From assembly GCF_000524195.1 (NCBI RefSeq), contig NW_020170381.1:1111678-1175677 (forward strand): a stretch of DNA of 64,000 nt. Direction: 5' to 3'. A program made the position numbers and the translations under genes. Below the pieces are notes generated by a model. That model did not search any database, was not told the origin of the DNA, and worked only from the letters and a program-made list of their open reading frames with translations. This document shows, piece by piece, positions 11,310 through 23,100 of this stretch. This stretch comes from Echinococcus granulosus. Lineage: Eukaryota; Platyhelminthes; Cestoda; Cyclophyllidea; Taeniidae. Position 1 is the first letter of the stretch. Every line of letters starts with the position of its first letter.

Positions 11310-14300
11310 ATGGTCTTGATGACTTCCGGTGTGCCTCTCTCTTGGCCTGAAACTAAGAAGTATGCCCCCTTGGTCCGCAGGCTAGGTGTGGAGCAGTTTA
11401 TCCGCCAGTACCATAAGCTTTCCAAGTCAACTGGTGCCGCTCTGTATTTCGGTGATGAGATTGAGTACACTTTAATTCACATCGATCCTAAAACGAAGGA
11501 TACCCGGGTTCTGCTGATAGCTTCAGAACTCGTTCCTTATATGCGGTGGGAAGAAAATAAGTTACCAACGTAAGATTTCTGCTTGATTTGTATTCACGAG
11601 TTCTCTGGTGCTCTGTCACGTGCGATGTATTTACATTTACACAGCAAATCGGCTTTCGTGGTAGATGTAATTGGTATAGTACTGTCAACGTTTATGTTCG
11701 AAAGAAATCTTTAGCATTTATGTAATGAGGTCACAGCTATGGACGGGTATGGTAGCGGGTTGATTGAGGAATTTGGCATGATTTCTCATCATTCTGACTG
11801 GCAAGTTGAATCTCGATTAAACACTTCTTTTATCTTAGTGGGAATCAGGTTGATGTATTATGGAGACCTGAGTATGCTGCATACATGATTGAAGGAACAC
11901 CAGGGAAACCTTTTGGTCATTTGCCAGAATACATGAATACCGTTGAATTCAATATGCAAATGCGTCGCGAACAGGTTCAAAAACGCCTTCCAGAGAACTG
12001 CTATATCATATGCCTATCAGCCTTCCCTAGGTTTGCGTCTGTTTTATCAGAACAATGATGTAATTCCAACAATAACTTTCCTATATTTGCTTGCGTTATC
12101 TCTTTACATAGTGGTCGAAATTTTGTAAGTTCAATCTGATTCATAATTTTAGACTTGGGTGTCCTGACTTCACGTTTCCACCTACTCGTCCAACACCCAC
12201 AAAAGGAGCCTCTCGAAGTCTATTTTATCCTGAAGAAGCAATAAATGATTCAATCCCGCGCTTTAAGTGGGTTTCAAGTCAAACGTGTATACGTGAATTT
12301 TTAACGAACTTTGCGCATTAATATCTACTTTTCTTTAGAGTGCTGACCCGTAACATACGAGAGCGCAGGGGTTCGAAGGTTGCCATTAATGTGCCAAGTA
12401 ATTGTGCTTTTCGTATAGCTACGGGAAATTGTCATTTTTCTGCGTTCATAGTTGTTCGTGTACTCAGAGATTTACCTATGCTTTTCCCTTATTTACTGCT
12501 AATATTTGAAGGTTTTATTTGCCTCTTTATTGAATAAACTTTCGTAGTTGTATTATACGTAAAGCTGGAACTTTGCGTAATTCAGCAAGTAGCTTCCAGC
12601 AAAGCTAGGCTTTTTGCGGTTTAATGAGTGTTATATCGAGTAATGCCTACTAATATTCCTTTTTCGACAACTTTCAAGTTTTCCATGATAACAGCACACC
12701 AAAACCGTTTGTCGAAGATTTCTCCGCTCTTCATGATCCAAACGATACTTCAGCTTCTTCTGATGCTCTTCCTGATCATGTATATATGGACGCTATGGGC
12801 TTTGGTATGGGATGTTGTTGCCTTCAAGTCACCTTTCAGGTAAGTTTTGTAATGTCCCAGTTTCGTTAAGATTGATCACTGGTTCAAGCACTTTAATGAT
12901 ATTTTACTCTATTGACCTTCATCTGAGCTTTCAAAAAAATAGGGTTGCTGTATATCAGAGGCGCGTATGTTGTATGACCAATTGACCACAATATGCCCTA
13001 TGATGATGGCTTTGAGTGCGGCAACGCCAGCCATTAGGGGCTACCTGCTTGACACGGATTGCCGCTGGGATATTATTTCCGCGTCTGTGGATGATCGAAC
13101 AGAGGAAGAGCGTGGATTCAAGGTGTTACCTTTTTTCGTTACTCATCCAACTACTGTTTATGTGCTCAATCTGGTTTAACATACCATTTCAGGGCTACGG
13201 TTGACGTTTTGTGTTTAGTGAATATTTCATTTGTTTCATTCGGATTTTTCGTTCACGCTGTTTAAATTATTGCAGTACAACTGTATAGATGTTTCAGAGG
13301 TAATTGCCTTTAAAAATTAATTACTCGGTGTTTATTTCAGCCACTGGAACATGATAGATTTAGGATCCAGAAATCAAGGTACGATTCCGTGTCAGCGTAC
13401 ATTTCACCTGAAGGGGGCGCCTATAACGACACAAGCATTCCATATGATTGTGAAATCTACGCTGAACTGCAAGCTGCTGGTAAATCCTTTAGTAAAATAT
13501 TCTGTTGTTTTGCGTACTAAGTTTGATTGATTAATTATGACGGTCTGTGACGGTCTGCTTCTGGTGGACATAAACTCAGTAAAAATGAATCATTTTGAAA
13601 TTGCCTTCTGTGCCTAAATAGATCACTCACTAGGCCTTATCGAAACGTTGTTTATGCTAATGCATTTTTCCGCTTATTCAATTTGGTCTCAGAAGAGTTC
13701 GCGTTGGGGTGTTGTTGCTTTTCAAACTCGTCATTTGATACCTAACACTTAAATGCTCACACAACCTCAGCTAATTTACGATGACTAAACTGGAGAGTTT
13801 ACTAGTGTGCTTATGGGCCGTAGGAATCGACGATGTTCTGGCCCGACACATCGCCCATCTCTTTATTCGCGATCCTATTGCGCTTTACGCTGAAAAACTT
13901 CAATGTCACGATGAAGATGACACCGACCATTTTGAGGTACTGGTTTCTCTACCTACCTTTTCACAATGTGCCTTCGCCTTCCATAGTCGCCTAGTTTGGT
14001 TAATAGTTTCGATATTTTCAATGTACTATTGTCTATTTTTCAAAAAAATTACTTTTAAACAAAGCCATGTCAAGTTGTGAGAACTGTTTAGGAAAGGCTT
14101 CATATCAAATGATTCTGACATTTAAGCACACTAACGCCTGCTTGTGGAGGCATAGTGAATTCAAAATAGTGTTGGCAACGTATCCTGGAATGCTTCAGAA
14201 TGATCTGATTCAGAAATTTCTGTAAAGATCCATATGTCCATCGTAGTCTGCAAACGATTATGTAAATCCTACACAAATGTGATACTCTATTATTTTCAAA

Positions 14301-17300
14301 CGATATTATTGTTAATATAGACAACGGCCATAATCTTGATGAAACTGGTAGACCGCAAATCTTTGCTAAAGCTGAGGAGTTTGTTACGGAAATGTCTATC
14401 TAATAAATTAATCGTGTAGGGTACCATAGGGATAGGTAAACAGAGAAACATAATAGGTACTGGTAGCGATGTTAAATATTCTGATATTTCTTCGGTTTTG
14501 TGTGCTTTAAGAATATTCAATCCACCAATTGGCAATCAATGCGATTTAAACCACCTCCTCCCAACACTGACATTGGTTGGCGGGTCGAATTCCGCCCCAT
14601 GGAAGTTCAGTTAACGGATTTTGAGAACGCAGCATTTGCAACTTTTGTGGTGCTGCTCACCCGCACCATTCTCTCGCTCAAGCTTAACTTCCTTATTCCG
14701 ATCTCCAGGGTGGAGGAGAACATGCGAAATGCTGTCAAGCGTGACGCCGTAAATCGGGAGAGATTTCATTTTAGGCGCGGTGATCTTATATTTTATGGTA
14801 TGTACCCTTCGCCTTAAGTAAGTTCTAAAACTGCTCGTTATTTGCAGGTCTCCTGATCTCGTTCAACGCGACTGTTGATTATGTATGGGGTTTGGGGGTG
14901 GGGCATTTGGTATTCTCGCTTAAAATCGTATTCGAATGTTTTTGGATTAGATGGCTTCATAAAGTGCGCAAAAGCGTAAGGCTTTCGACGATCTGTTTTC
15001 AATGTTAACATGGATCATTTATGTTATTGATTTTGATATTGAAATGCTTTATGCAAGTCCACAAGGTATAGTTATACATTTAAATTCTGTCATGTATGGT
15101 ATGCACTGGACTAACCGACGGAGGGTCGGGGTATTCTCAAGTGCCGCCATGCTCCAAAACTTACCTTTGATGTATGCCGGGCTCATTGCACCAATAATTG
15201 GATTAAAAGTATTTGTATGGATGTTCAAATTGTACTAGCGATATATTTCTACCTCTGTTACGTTTGGGGCAATTTCAAAGTGATTTAGAAATAACATTAT
15301 GGCTTGACATTATATTTATGTCTTGCCTACATATACTTATTGAAGAAACCCTCAAAATTCAAAGCCGTTTGTTTTGGGAGGTGTAACTACCAACCTTCTA
15401 CTTGGTAACTATCACTTGCTCCGCTTTGTAGGGTTTAGTCAACCAGATGCCTCTTAAGTTTGTTCTTTTTGATATGGAAGAGTTTTTCTCAGGGTGCATT
15501 CCTTTATCATTTCATGCATTTGTCGTAAATGGGCATCATATGTGGAAATCCAATTACATGCTAACTTGCCTGGCAATTGTCCTGCAATACATATGTGAGG
15601 GCTTTCGGTTTCAAGCGAAACGTGTGCTGTAGCATGCAGCGGCGATTTCTGTAGGTTCAAATATTTATATGGCTTACAACTAGACTTAGTAAGCTAATTG
15701 ACAGTTTGCAACAGCTAGATTTAACTGTTTCATGTATTTAGCCATTTAGGTATGCCACTGATATTTGCTGTCTACCGTAGCCTCAATAAAACTTGAGTCC
15801 AATTTGTTACTCTTCGGAGTGTTAGACATGTAGCTGCAATTTAGTTTGGTCTAGTTTAATCCCCGTCAATTGTGAAACAGCGAGTTTGTTCAGGCCAAAC
15901 TTATTACAATTTTTTAAACTTAATTTTTCTGGTGGATATGTATTCAGCTCCTTTCCGTAAAATCAGTATTTTTTTGTTGTTGAAGCTCACTTGGTGCATA
16001 TTGTTGTGGTTATTCAAGTTCGGTCGTCCACCACTTCACGAAAACTCTTTATGAGACAATATACTGTCATTTTTCATCACCATACTTTAAAAAATCATCT
16101 GTTTGCTTTTCAAATTGGTGTTTGACCACCGAGTTGTGCCCCAACCTCTTTAAAAAACTAGTTAACTTTCCTCACTTTGCAGTCTTCGTCTTTCTGTTCG
16201 ATAACCGGCCCCCTTATTAAATGCGGGTCTCCTCGCAGCGCTTAGCGTTCACCTCAGCCGATTGAAAGATGGCTTAGTAACAAGATGAGTGGAGGTTGTT
16301 TGTGCGTTCAGTTGTATATGTCTGATAGCAAGTTTTTAAATCTTCATGCTAGTTATATTGCAAAGCGAATTTAAAACAGTCAGTCAAAATCGTGGATCTT
16401 CCGGGGGTGCTATCCAGCTTACGGTTAATACTACGTCATTACTTTCGGCTCTTTGTTTGCATTCTGTGTCATGATGCATTGTCAATTCTTTTTTGTGTAA
16501 ATACGGTTTCGCCATCGTTGCATAAAATTTCCCTTAAGTGTAGATTGACAAATTGTCTAGTTTATCCCCATTATTGTCATCTTTGTTGTTCTCTGCAGCT
16601 TCAATCGGGTTGCCATTTTAAACATTGTCAGTCAGTAATTTGAGCTGTTTTCTCTGTTTATGCTATCCACTGTCGCAATCTCATATTTAATATCATGGAT
16701 GATCATAAGTTGTTGCTCTGATTGTCAAGGTAGTGGAATCTTTTGAATTTTGGCAGCTTTTCCTGGTTTTTGTGATTTTAATTATGTTTGTGATCCCCTC
16801 CCCAAGGCAAGACTAAGGAGGCGGCTGTCGAGGCCTGTCGTCGAATCCGGCGCTCACAGAACTTCAGCGAGGATCTTATTGCCGGTGACTTCTTAAGCTC
16901 CAGCTCCTCCTCTCAGGCTTCCAATGGCGATGGGGCGTTTACATGCTCGGTCGAACCGGAGGAGAGCTACACCGCCATGACCATCAATGAAATCATCAAC
17001 GGCAGTGTGAGTCCTGCTCTAAGCGTGACGAGGCAATAGCCTCCCACGAAAATGTGGGCCTATGAGGCAGGCGAACTGTACCAGCGCATGGGCGTGTTTC
17101 CAAGTCCTTTGAGTTGAAAGGCTTTGAATGAGTGGAGCTATAAATGTGTATTTTATGCCATACCGATAGGTCAATCTTCACTGTTGGTCGTCAACTGTGA
17201 TCCTAGAGTTTTCATTTTGGAAGGCTAGGTTTGGTTTTACTGACCTTGTCATTTGTAGCCATATGCCCATTATTCAAGGCAATATAATGACTCAACTCAT

Positions 17301-18041
17301 CGCTGACCATTTGTCTGCAATGCACTTTGTAGGATACTTTCCCTGGCTTAATCTCGCTCATTCGACACTATCTCAGCATGATCGAAATTGATCCGAACAC
17401 CGCCTTCTCCATCCACCAGTACTTGAGCCTCATCTCACGCAGAGCTTCAGGTTTGCCTTTCTTGTCCTAGTGCAGTTCCTTTGATTCGAATCACCATTTG
17501 GCGTTCCTGCTTCATCCACTTATTTTTAATGTTCTGATCGATGCTATAAATCTGAATTTGACTGCGCATTATAGATTTAGCGAATAGAGATAATTGTCTG
17601 AACTCCCACTCGATAGAGTTGAAATATGCAATAGGGTACAATCGTTAACGGAAGTTGGGGAGTACGTCATTAGAGTTTTTTCGGGTTTGAAGTAAGGCAG
17701 AAACGAGGTCCGCATGAATTCTCTTAACAGGCGAATTGCCGACGACGGCGCGGTGGCTGCGCTATTTGATTCAACGCCACCCGGATTATCGTGGCGACTC
17801 GGTGGTGTCGGCGCGTATAACAAACGACGTGGTGGCGGAGTGCCTGGCGGTATCACGCGGTGAGGCAAATAGAACAGAAATACTGCTACATGGTATGACG
17901 TCGTCGCGCACTCGTAGTCGTCCCTCACAGGCGGCTCTCGCTGCGGAGACCTCACTCAACATGAAGCGCGGCGAGCAGGACGGCCGAAACTCCGCCAGCC
18001 TTGCCTACGCCTCTGTCGGCTGCACTTACGGCCACTGCTGA
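11310..18041 (+). CDS. GCLC: Glutamate-cysteine ligase catalytic subunit, twelve exons
   Basis: Exons are 11310-11569, 11839-12030, 12153-12266, 12339-12397, 12679-12839, 12943-13122, 13341-13479, 13824-13936, 14512-14797, 16807-17006, 17333-17450 and 17731-18041, giving 710 residues (human has 637). The enzyme makes gamma-glutamylcysteine from glutamate, cysteine and ATP, the limiting step of glutathione synthesis in the cytosol. Recognisable blocks include [21 protein letters not shown] (metal-binding acidic site), [121 protein letters not shown] and [18 protein letters not shown] 11310 aligns with the family start, 12 residues before the first block. The extra length comes from a Ser-rich insert in exon 10 and a C-terminal tail after the last conserved helix. 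The donor of exon 2 (GTTTGC) is weak but phase-consistent. Confidence 0.96.
14798..16806 (+). other. GCLC intron 9, 2.0 kb, no gene seen
   Basis: This intron separates the exon ending in the [12 protein letters not shown] block from the exon with the Ser-rich insert. Open frames near 15002-15238 and 15447-15660 are hydrophobic or overlapping and show no domain. No repeat copy was recognised. Confidence 0.6.
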
Positions 18042-19147
18042 GCTTCGCTTCAGTTAAAACTACCAAATTGCACCATTATTCATTCCGTGGCTTTCTGCTC
18101 TTACATCTTTTAACATGCAATGCCAACAGGCCTGTTAATTTTTACTTTTACTTCAACTTTCCAAGCCACGCGGAGGGGCTTTTTTCTCCCGTATCTATGT
18201 TCTTGCCTTCGATTACAATTCTTAGATAACGATTACTCAGGCATTGTTAATCGGTTTTCTGGGATACGAATAGTGGAACAATGCATATGGAGGTACCTGG
18301 TCCTGTTTTTGTAAGTCGGAGCTTACAAATGAAGCTTTCAAGCTGCAGTAAGGTCTCATTTTGTTCACAAATTTTAAACTTAAGACACCAAGTTCAATAA
18401 ATAATTATCAGCGGGCCTTAGGTTTCTCAAGGTTTGGTACTAGAGTGTGCATTTCACTCGTTCCCATGCGAAGCATGGGTGCGAAGTTTGGTGATCACAA
18501 TAGGTCTATTATAATGCTTTGGTGGGGCGGTTTTCAGTTTGCAGTCTTAGTTTGATTGGAAATTGTAAGCCTCAAATGTGTGAGGATGTGGTTGCCGCGG
18601 GTGTTTGACACGCCGGTAGTGGAATTTATTTTTCTGATGGAGAAGACATATACTAGTTGCACAATAGTTGCACGACAAGTGGTCTCAGACTAAACAATTA
18701 GGTGACGTGATATGTAGCAACACGTCAAAGGAGGTCTTCGCGTGCTGTTTCAGTGTTAAGCAATGCACTCGAGTGGATGGCTTATGTCATGTTAACGGTT
18801 GTAGCGATCTTTTGCAGTTAATGCCGGGGGACTGAAAATGCAAGCGCAAGGTCGTACTTCTGAGCAGAAGCACAGACTGCCAATATCAAAGATTCCACAA
18901 GAGTTGTGCATTTAAACAAGGGTCGTTTCACCTCACATTGCCCCAAAACTACTTTGCTAATGAATAATTCCGGAAAAGTAGGCTGTACAATGATTGGCTT
19001 ATAATTCTTGTAATAAAACGGTACATAATTGTGTAAGTTAGACCGATTTCCAAATAAATTATTATAATAGACTATTTGTTTGTTTTAACCGCGGTTGCAG
19101 TAAAAGCCACTGAAGGGCTCCATCACTAAACATCCGCCGGGGGCCCC

Positions 19148-19249
19148 ACCTCCTGGTCATGCCAGCAGCGCCAGTCTCTGCTGTAGGTCGAAAATACATA
19201 TTCCACTCGAGTATTTTGTCTTCTTTTGTCGGCATGGAGGTCTTGAGGC
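19148..19249 (-). repeat. Dispersed repeat family A, copy 2 (partial)
   Basis: The plus strand reads TGGTCATGCCAGCAG, then ATACATATTCCACTCGAGTA, then TTTTGTCTTCTTTTGTC, which is the reverse complement of the family A core at 58380-58470 with roughly 70 percent identity by eye. It covers only the first half of the 200-bp unit. Confidence 0.7.
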
Positions 19250-19443
19250 ACTTCATTATATTCTATTAAATATTTGTGTTAGCAGTAGCTATGCTAGAGG
19301 ATTTTGAGTTACTATTCCCATTGCATAAAATGCAGAATTCTTAAAAAGGTATACATAAAATGCTATTAAGTTGTTTAATGATGCAATAATTTGTTTAGCT
19401 GAGTTTAACATTCCTTGAGCTTCAGCCTTTGCAGGTCGCAGTT

Positions 19444-19543
19444 NNNNNNNNNNNNNNNNNNNNNNNNNNNNNNNNNNNNNNNNNNNNNNNNNNNNNNNNN
19501 NNNNNNNNNNNNNNNNNNNNNNNNNNNNNNNNNNNNNNNNNNN
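19444..19543. other. Assembly gap (100 N)
   Basis: Exactly 100 unknown bases, a conventional placeholder length, so the true gap size is unknown. Any gene model crossing it is unsupported. Confidence 0.99.
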
Positions 19544-20128
19544 CATCGACTGCATTTAACTGGCTGATGCAAATGGTTGGGCAGGGAGAGGTGTAGGAGC
19601 GACATTCTGAAGAAGAGGTGGTCTACGCGAAGAATGTTCGCTTTGGTTAGCTGTGTGCCAAAATAATCAGTTACCCCCGTCATGGTAGATGGTAATCTTA
19701 ATCAATCTTACTACCCAGAATTCATACCGACGGCTTTTCAGTTGTGACATTCTCGATGTGCTCCAATGCAAAGAGAATCATTTTCATATACTCTTTTGCA
19801 AACAAACAAATATTTTTCTAATTGTGATAAAGCAGTTTTATTTTAAAAAATCTAAAAAGGGTTTTTAATAGATGAAAATGCTATAATTTAGTGCATTTCT
19901 TTAAGGTCTTCCTTCATTCTATGCCCAATATGTACAAACAAGATAAAAATTTTGTAAAAGTGAATTCTTGCCTCTTTGAGTTGCTGTAATTATGCAGTAA
20001 AAACCTACTTTAATAATTGTTTGTTTCGGCCAAAGAAAGGTCGTTGAACTAAAGTAGTCATTTGAATCGTTTTGGTATCTTCGCGTTTTTGGTCCCCTGA
20101 TTCGCGACTTGAGCATTTTTTAAAATTC

Positions 20129-23100
20129 ATGAGACACAGAGCAATAAGCTGCTTTTGTTATCCCTTTGAACAATGTGATTCTCTTGGACTCAGTAATAGC
20201 ACTTGTGTTACCACTACTGGGTGTTTTACCGCGCGGAATATTATTAATGGCACTGAATATATCACTTCTGGATGCTTTTCAAATGATATTTTTCAAATGC
20301 AAATAACTTGCGGTGTCTTGTCAAATAAAAATTCATCAATATATTGCTGCAGTAACGGTAATTTCTGCAACTGGAGCAATTTTTCGGGTAATTTTTTTGA
20401 ACGCAAGGGCTTTTAAGCAAATCTTTTGTGCACATTTTACAGAGTTTAATTTTTTTTAGATCTTTATTTGCCTTTTTTGTCAAAATCACAATATCCGGTT
20501 TCTTCTTCTTATGCCTCACTTTCTCGAAACATCCGCACAGCAATGTATGATTGGTCAAGTGAAGCTATACTGATTTCACTTATCTCGAGTGTTATCTTGT
20601 TTTTCTGCATTCTTGCTTTTTTTCTCTTTTTTATTTGTTTTGCTCGCAAGGGTTTGGTTACATGTTCATGTCGTTGTAAGCAATTGCGCTACACCGGTGC
20701 TGTTCAATGCTCTGATCGCAATCGTAACGTTGGCAAATTCCTGACGAAGCCATTTTATATGAAACAGGACCTTAATATTTGTTCATCTATGCATTGTCCT
20801 TACTTTTTAACATGTTGCAGTAAAATATGCGTTAACACTTCGTTAAATTTGACGCAAACAAGTCCTTTGAAGTACAATCCCTTCAGCCATCATGTATTGC
20901 AATTGAACACTTCAAGTAGTTTTCCTCAAAAGCCATTGGAATCAGCTGCGGCTCTACCGTCTGAAGTGAGTTATTAATGCAAAATATTAACCTTTGTCAC
21001 TGCACAAGTATTTTGTACAAGTTTTTGACTGAGGTTTTGGTATAAATTAATGTTTATATTTGTAGTATATGCGTCCTAATTTTCACTTTATTTAAAAGTG
21101 TTATCTATAAAAAACGGCATTTTTGCACTCGTTTTTATGCGTTTCTTTTAGACTTTATTAGTCATAGGATAAACATATTACTTATTAAATAATGTAATTG
21201 TGTATTTTTGGTCTTTAAAGTCTTAATGTATTGCTATAGTTTTGTCTTTGATTTATTTTATAGTTTTTTGCATCTAGACGTTGGCGACAGTTTTTTCACA
21301 CATAAATATCATTGAAACGAAACCGTCCAGTATAGCGGAAATCTTTCTCCTATATCAAATAACTCTTTTTTGTATTGTTTTCTAAGATTGGCTAGCAAAT
21401 TTGCTCATTTTTTCCTGTCTTTTATTGTTCCTTTTAGCAACATCGTATTTGTCGTGCTTAACTTAGACTTGTGAATTAATTTTAAAGCTTGAAATATCCT
21501 AAGTGACTGTTATTAGGTCATTTGTCAGAAACATGATGTTTGATTTAACGTTGATTCATATATTCTCAGTTTTAGTTCTAGTCTTCAAGTTTAAATTTCT
21601 TGTGGATTTACTAAAAAGCCGATGCATTATTTAAATATGCTTTGGTCGATTGGCTTGCCATTCTAATTAAATCTTTTTTACAGGGACACTTCAAAACAAA
21701 TTTATATTACTTCTTTCTTGCTGCAGTTCTCTCCTTTTCTATTAGTACAACCAGAACAGAATACTCAGTCCTCATACTCAATTATTTTTATTCCTTTGCT
21801 TTGACTTTTAATGTGTTTTCGGATTATTAATATTTTTGACGTCACCTATGGATTTAGGTCCTCACGCGTTGATAAGCTTGAAGCAAGTAACAATGACTCA
21901 GGATACTAAAAGCCAACATTTCCTGAACTTGTTGTTCCTGTGTTGTACTCGATTATAAACTTCACATTTATTAGGAGACCATAATTCAAACCATCGCACC
22001 GGATGTCTATTTTGGTCAAACGCTACAAGTCTCGAAAATAAAGTTCCAGCAGAAATCACCTTGCGATTTTGAGATTCCATCGTATTTTTTTAGTCTCTTT
22101 GTTATACAATAATACTAGGCTTTTTTACCCGATTTCTGTCATTATTTAGTTAACTACATCCGTTTAATGCAGAGAGTATTGTCATAAAATGATTTTTTAG
22201 GTAAACAACTTTCCACTGTTATTCGCACTTAAAAAGCAAACTTTTCTTGGGTTTTTAATCTTCGTTCATTGACTTGAAGGATATGTTAACAACAGTCTCC
22301 ATAGAAGAGTTTCTAGAAATGATGCTCTAGCAATCATCTGTATATTCGGGTTTTTAATATTCTAGGAAGCAATCGCTAAGTGCGTCACATTTATTTTGCC
22401 AAAAGCTTTTGACTTAAGACTCAGACCAGGTTCAGATAGTTCCCTATTCTTGCGTCTTTTAAAGTTTATGCAGTTGGTGAGGTTCTAATACCGCCATCAG
22501 AGTGCATTTCCCAGCTATTAGATATTTATCTCCTGGGTTTTAACGCACCAAGTGCGATGATGCCACGAACTGAGACGCTTATGCCATCTTCACTTCCATA
22601 TCTTCCTTCTCCAGTTCTATCCACCACCCCGCCCCACGGGTGATAGCTTTTCCCCACCGCTGGGGGCGGTGTATAAGGGGAGGGCGTTAAGTGTTCGGCG
22701 GCATCCGCTGAAGCTCTCATCGTCAGAGTTAACCACAAGCAATTCCCATATAATTCAAATTCTCGCTTAGGAAGAACAATCTGGAATATTCTGAAATCTG
22801 TGGATGGTATAACTTGAATATGTGTTAGAATAAATTTACAAATTCTGATTCGATGTTCTTTTACTTAATGTTACCATAAAGCAGTCACGATTTCTAGTAT
22901 TTCTTGGATCATTGTTATTTTATTTCATTGCTCGTCAGCATATGAGGATGCCTGAAAAGTGGGTGCTTTTACTTCTTCAACAATAACTAGACTACAAAAA
23001 TCACCTGAGAACCTGGCTACTTTGTTCCCTGAAGTTTTACTCAAACAGATTTAAATTCCTGTTTTAAACCATTATGAATGAGTGGCTTGTGGATGCGTCG

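Larger units (their letters stand above)
18042..20128. other. Spacer GCLC to type I receptor, with repeat and assembly gap
   Basis: It contains the GCLC 3' UTR side, a minus-strand family A repeat at 19148-19249 and a 100-N gap at 19444-19543. The receptor's signal-peptide exon is expected somewhere upstream of 20129 and was not found. The gap or this AT-rich stretch may hide it. Confidence 0.5.

Noticed and set aside
17569..17955. 128-codon minus frame opposite GCLC exon 12
   Set aside because: It is the antisense of a well-supported GCLC exon.
20262..20558. Minus-strand frame opposite the receptor extracellular exon
   Set aside because: It is antisense to the cysteine-patterned ligand-binding domain and spans its intron.
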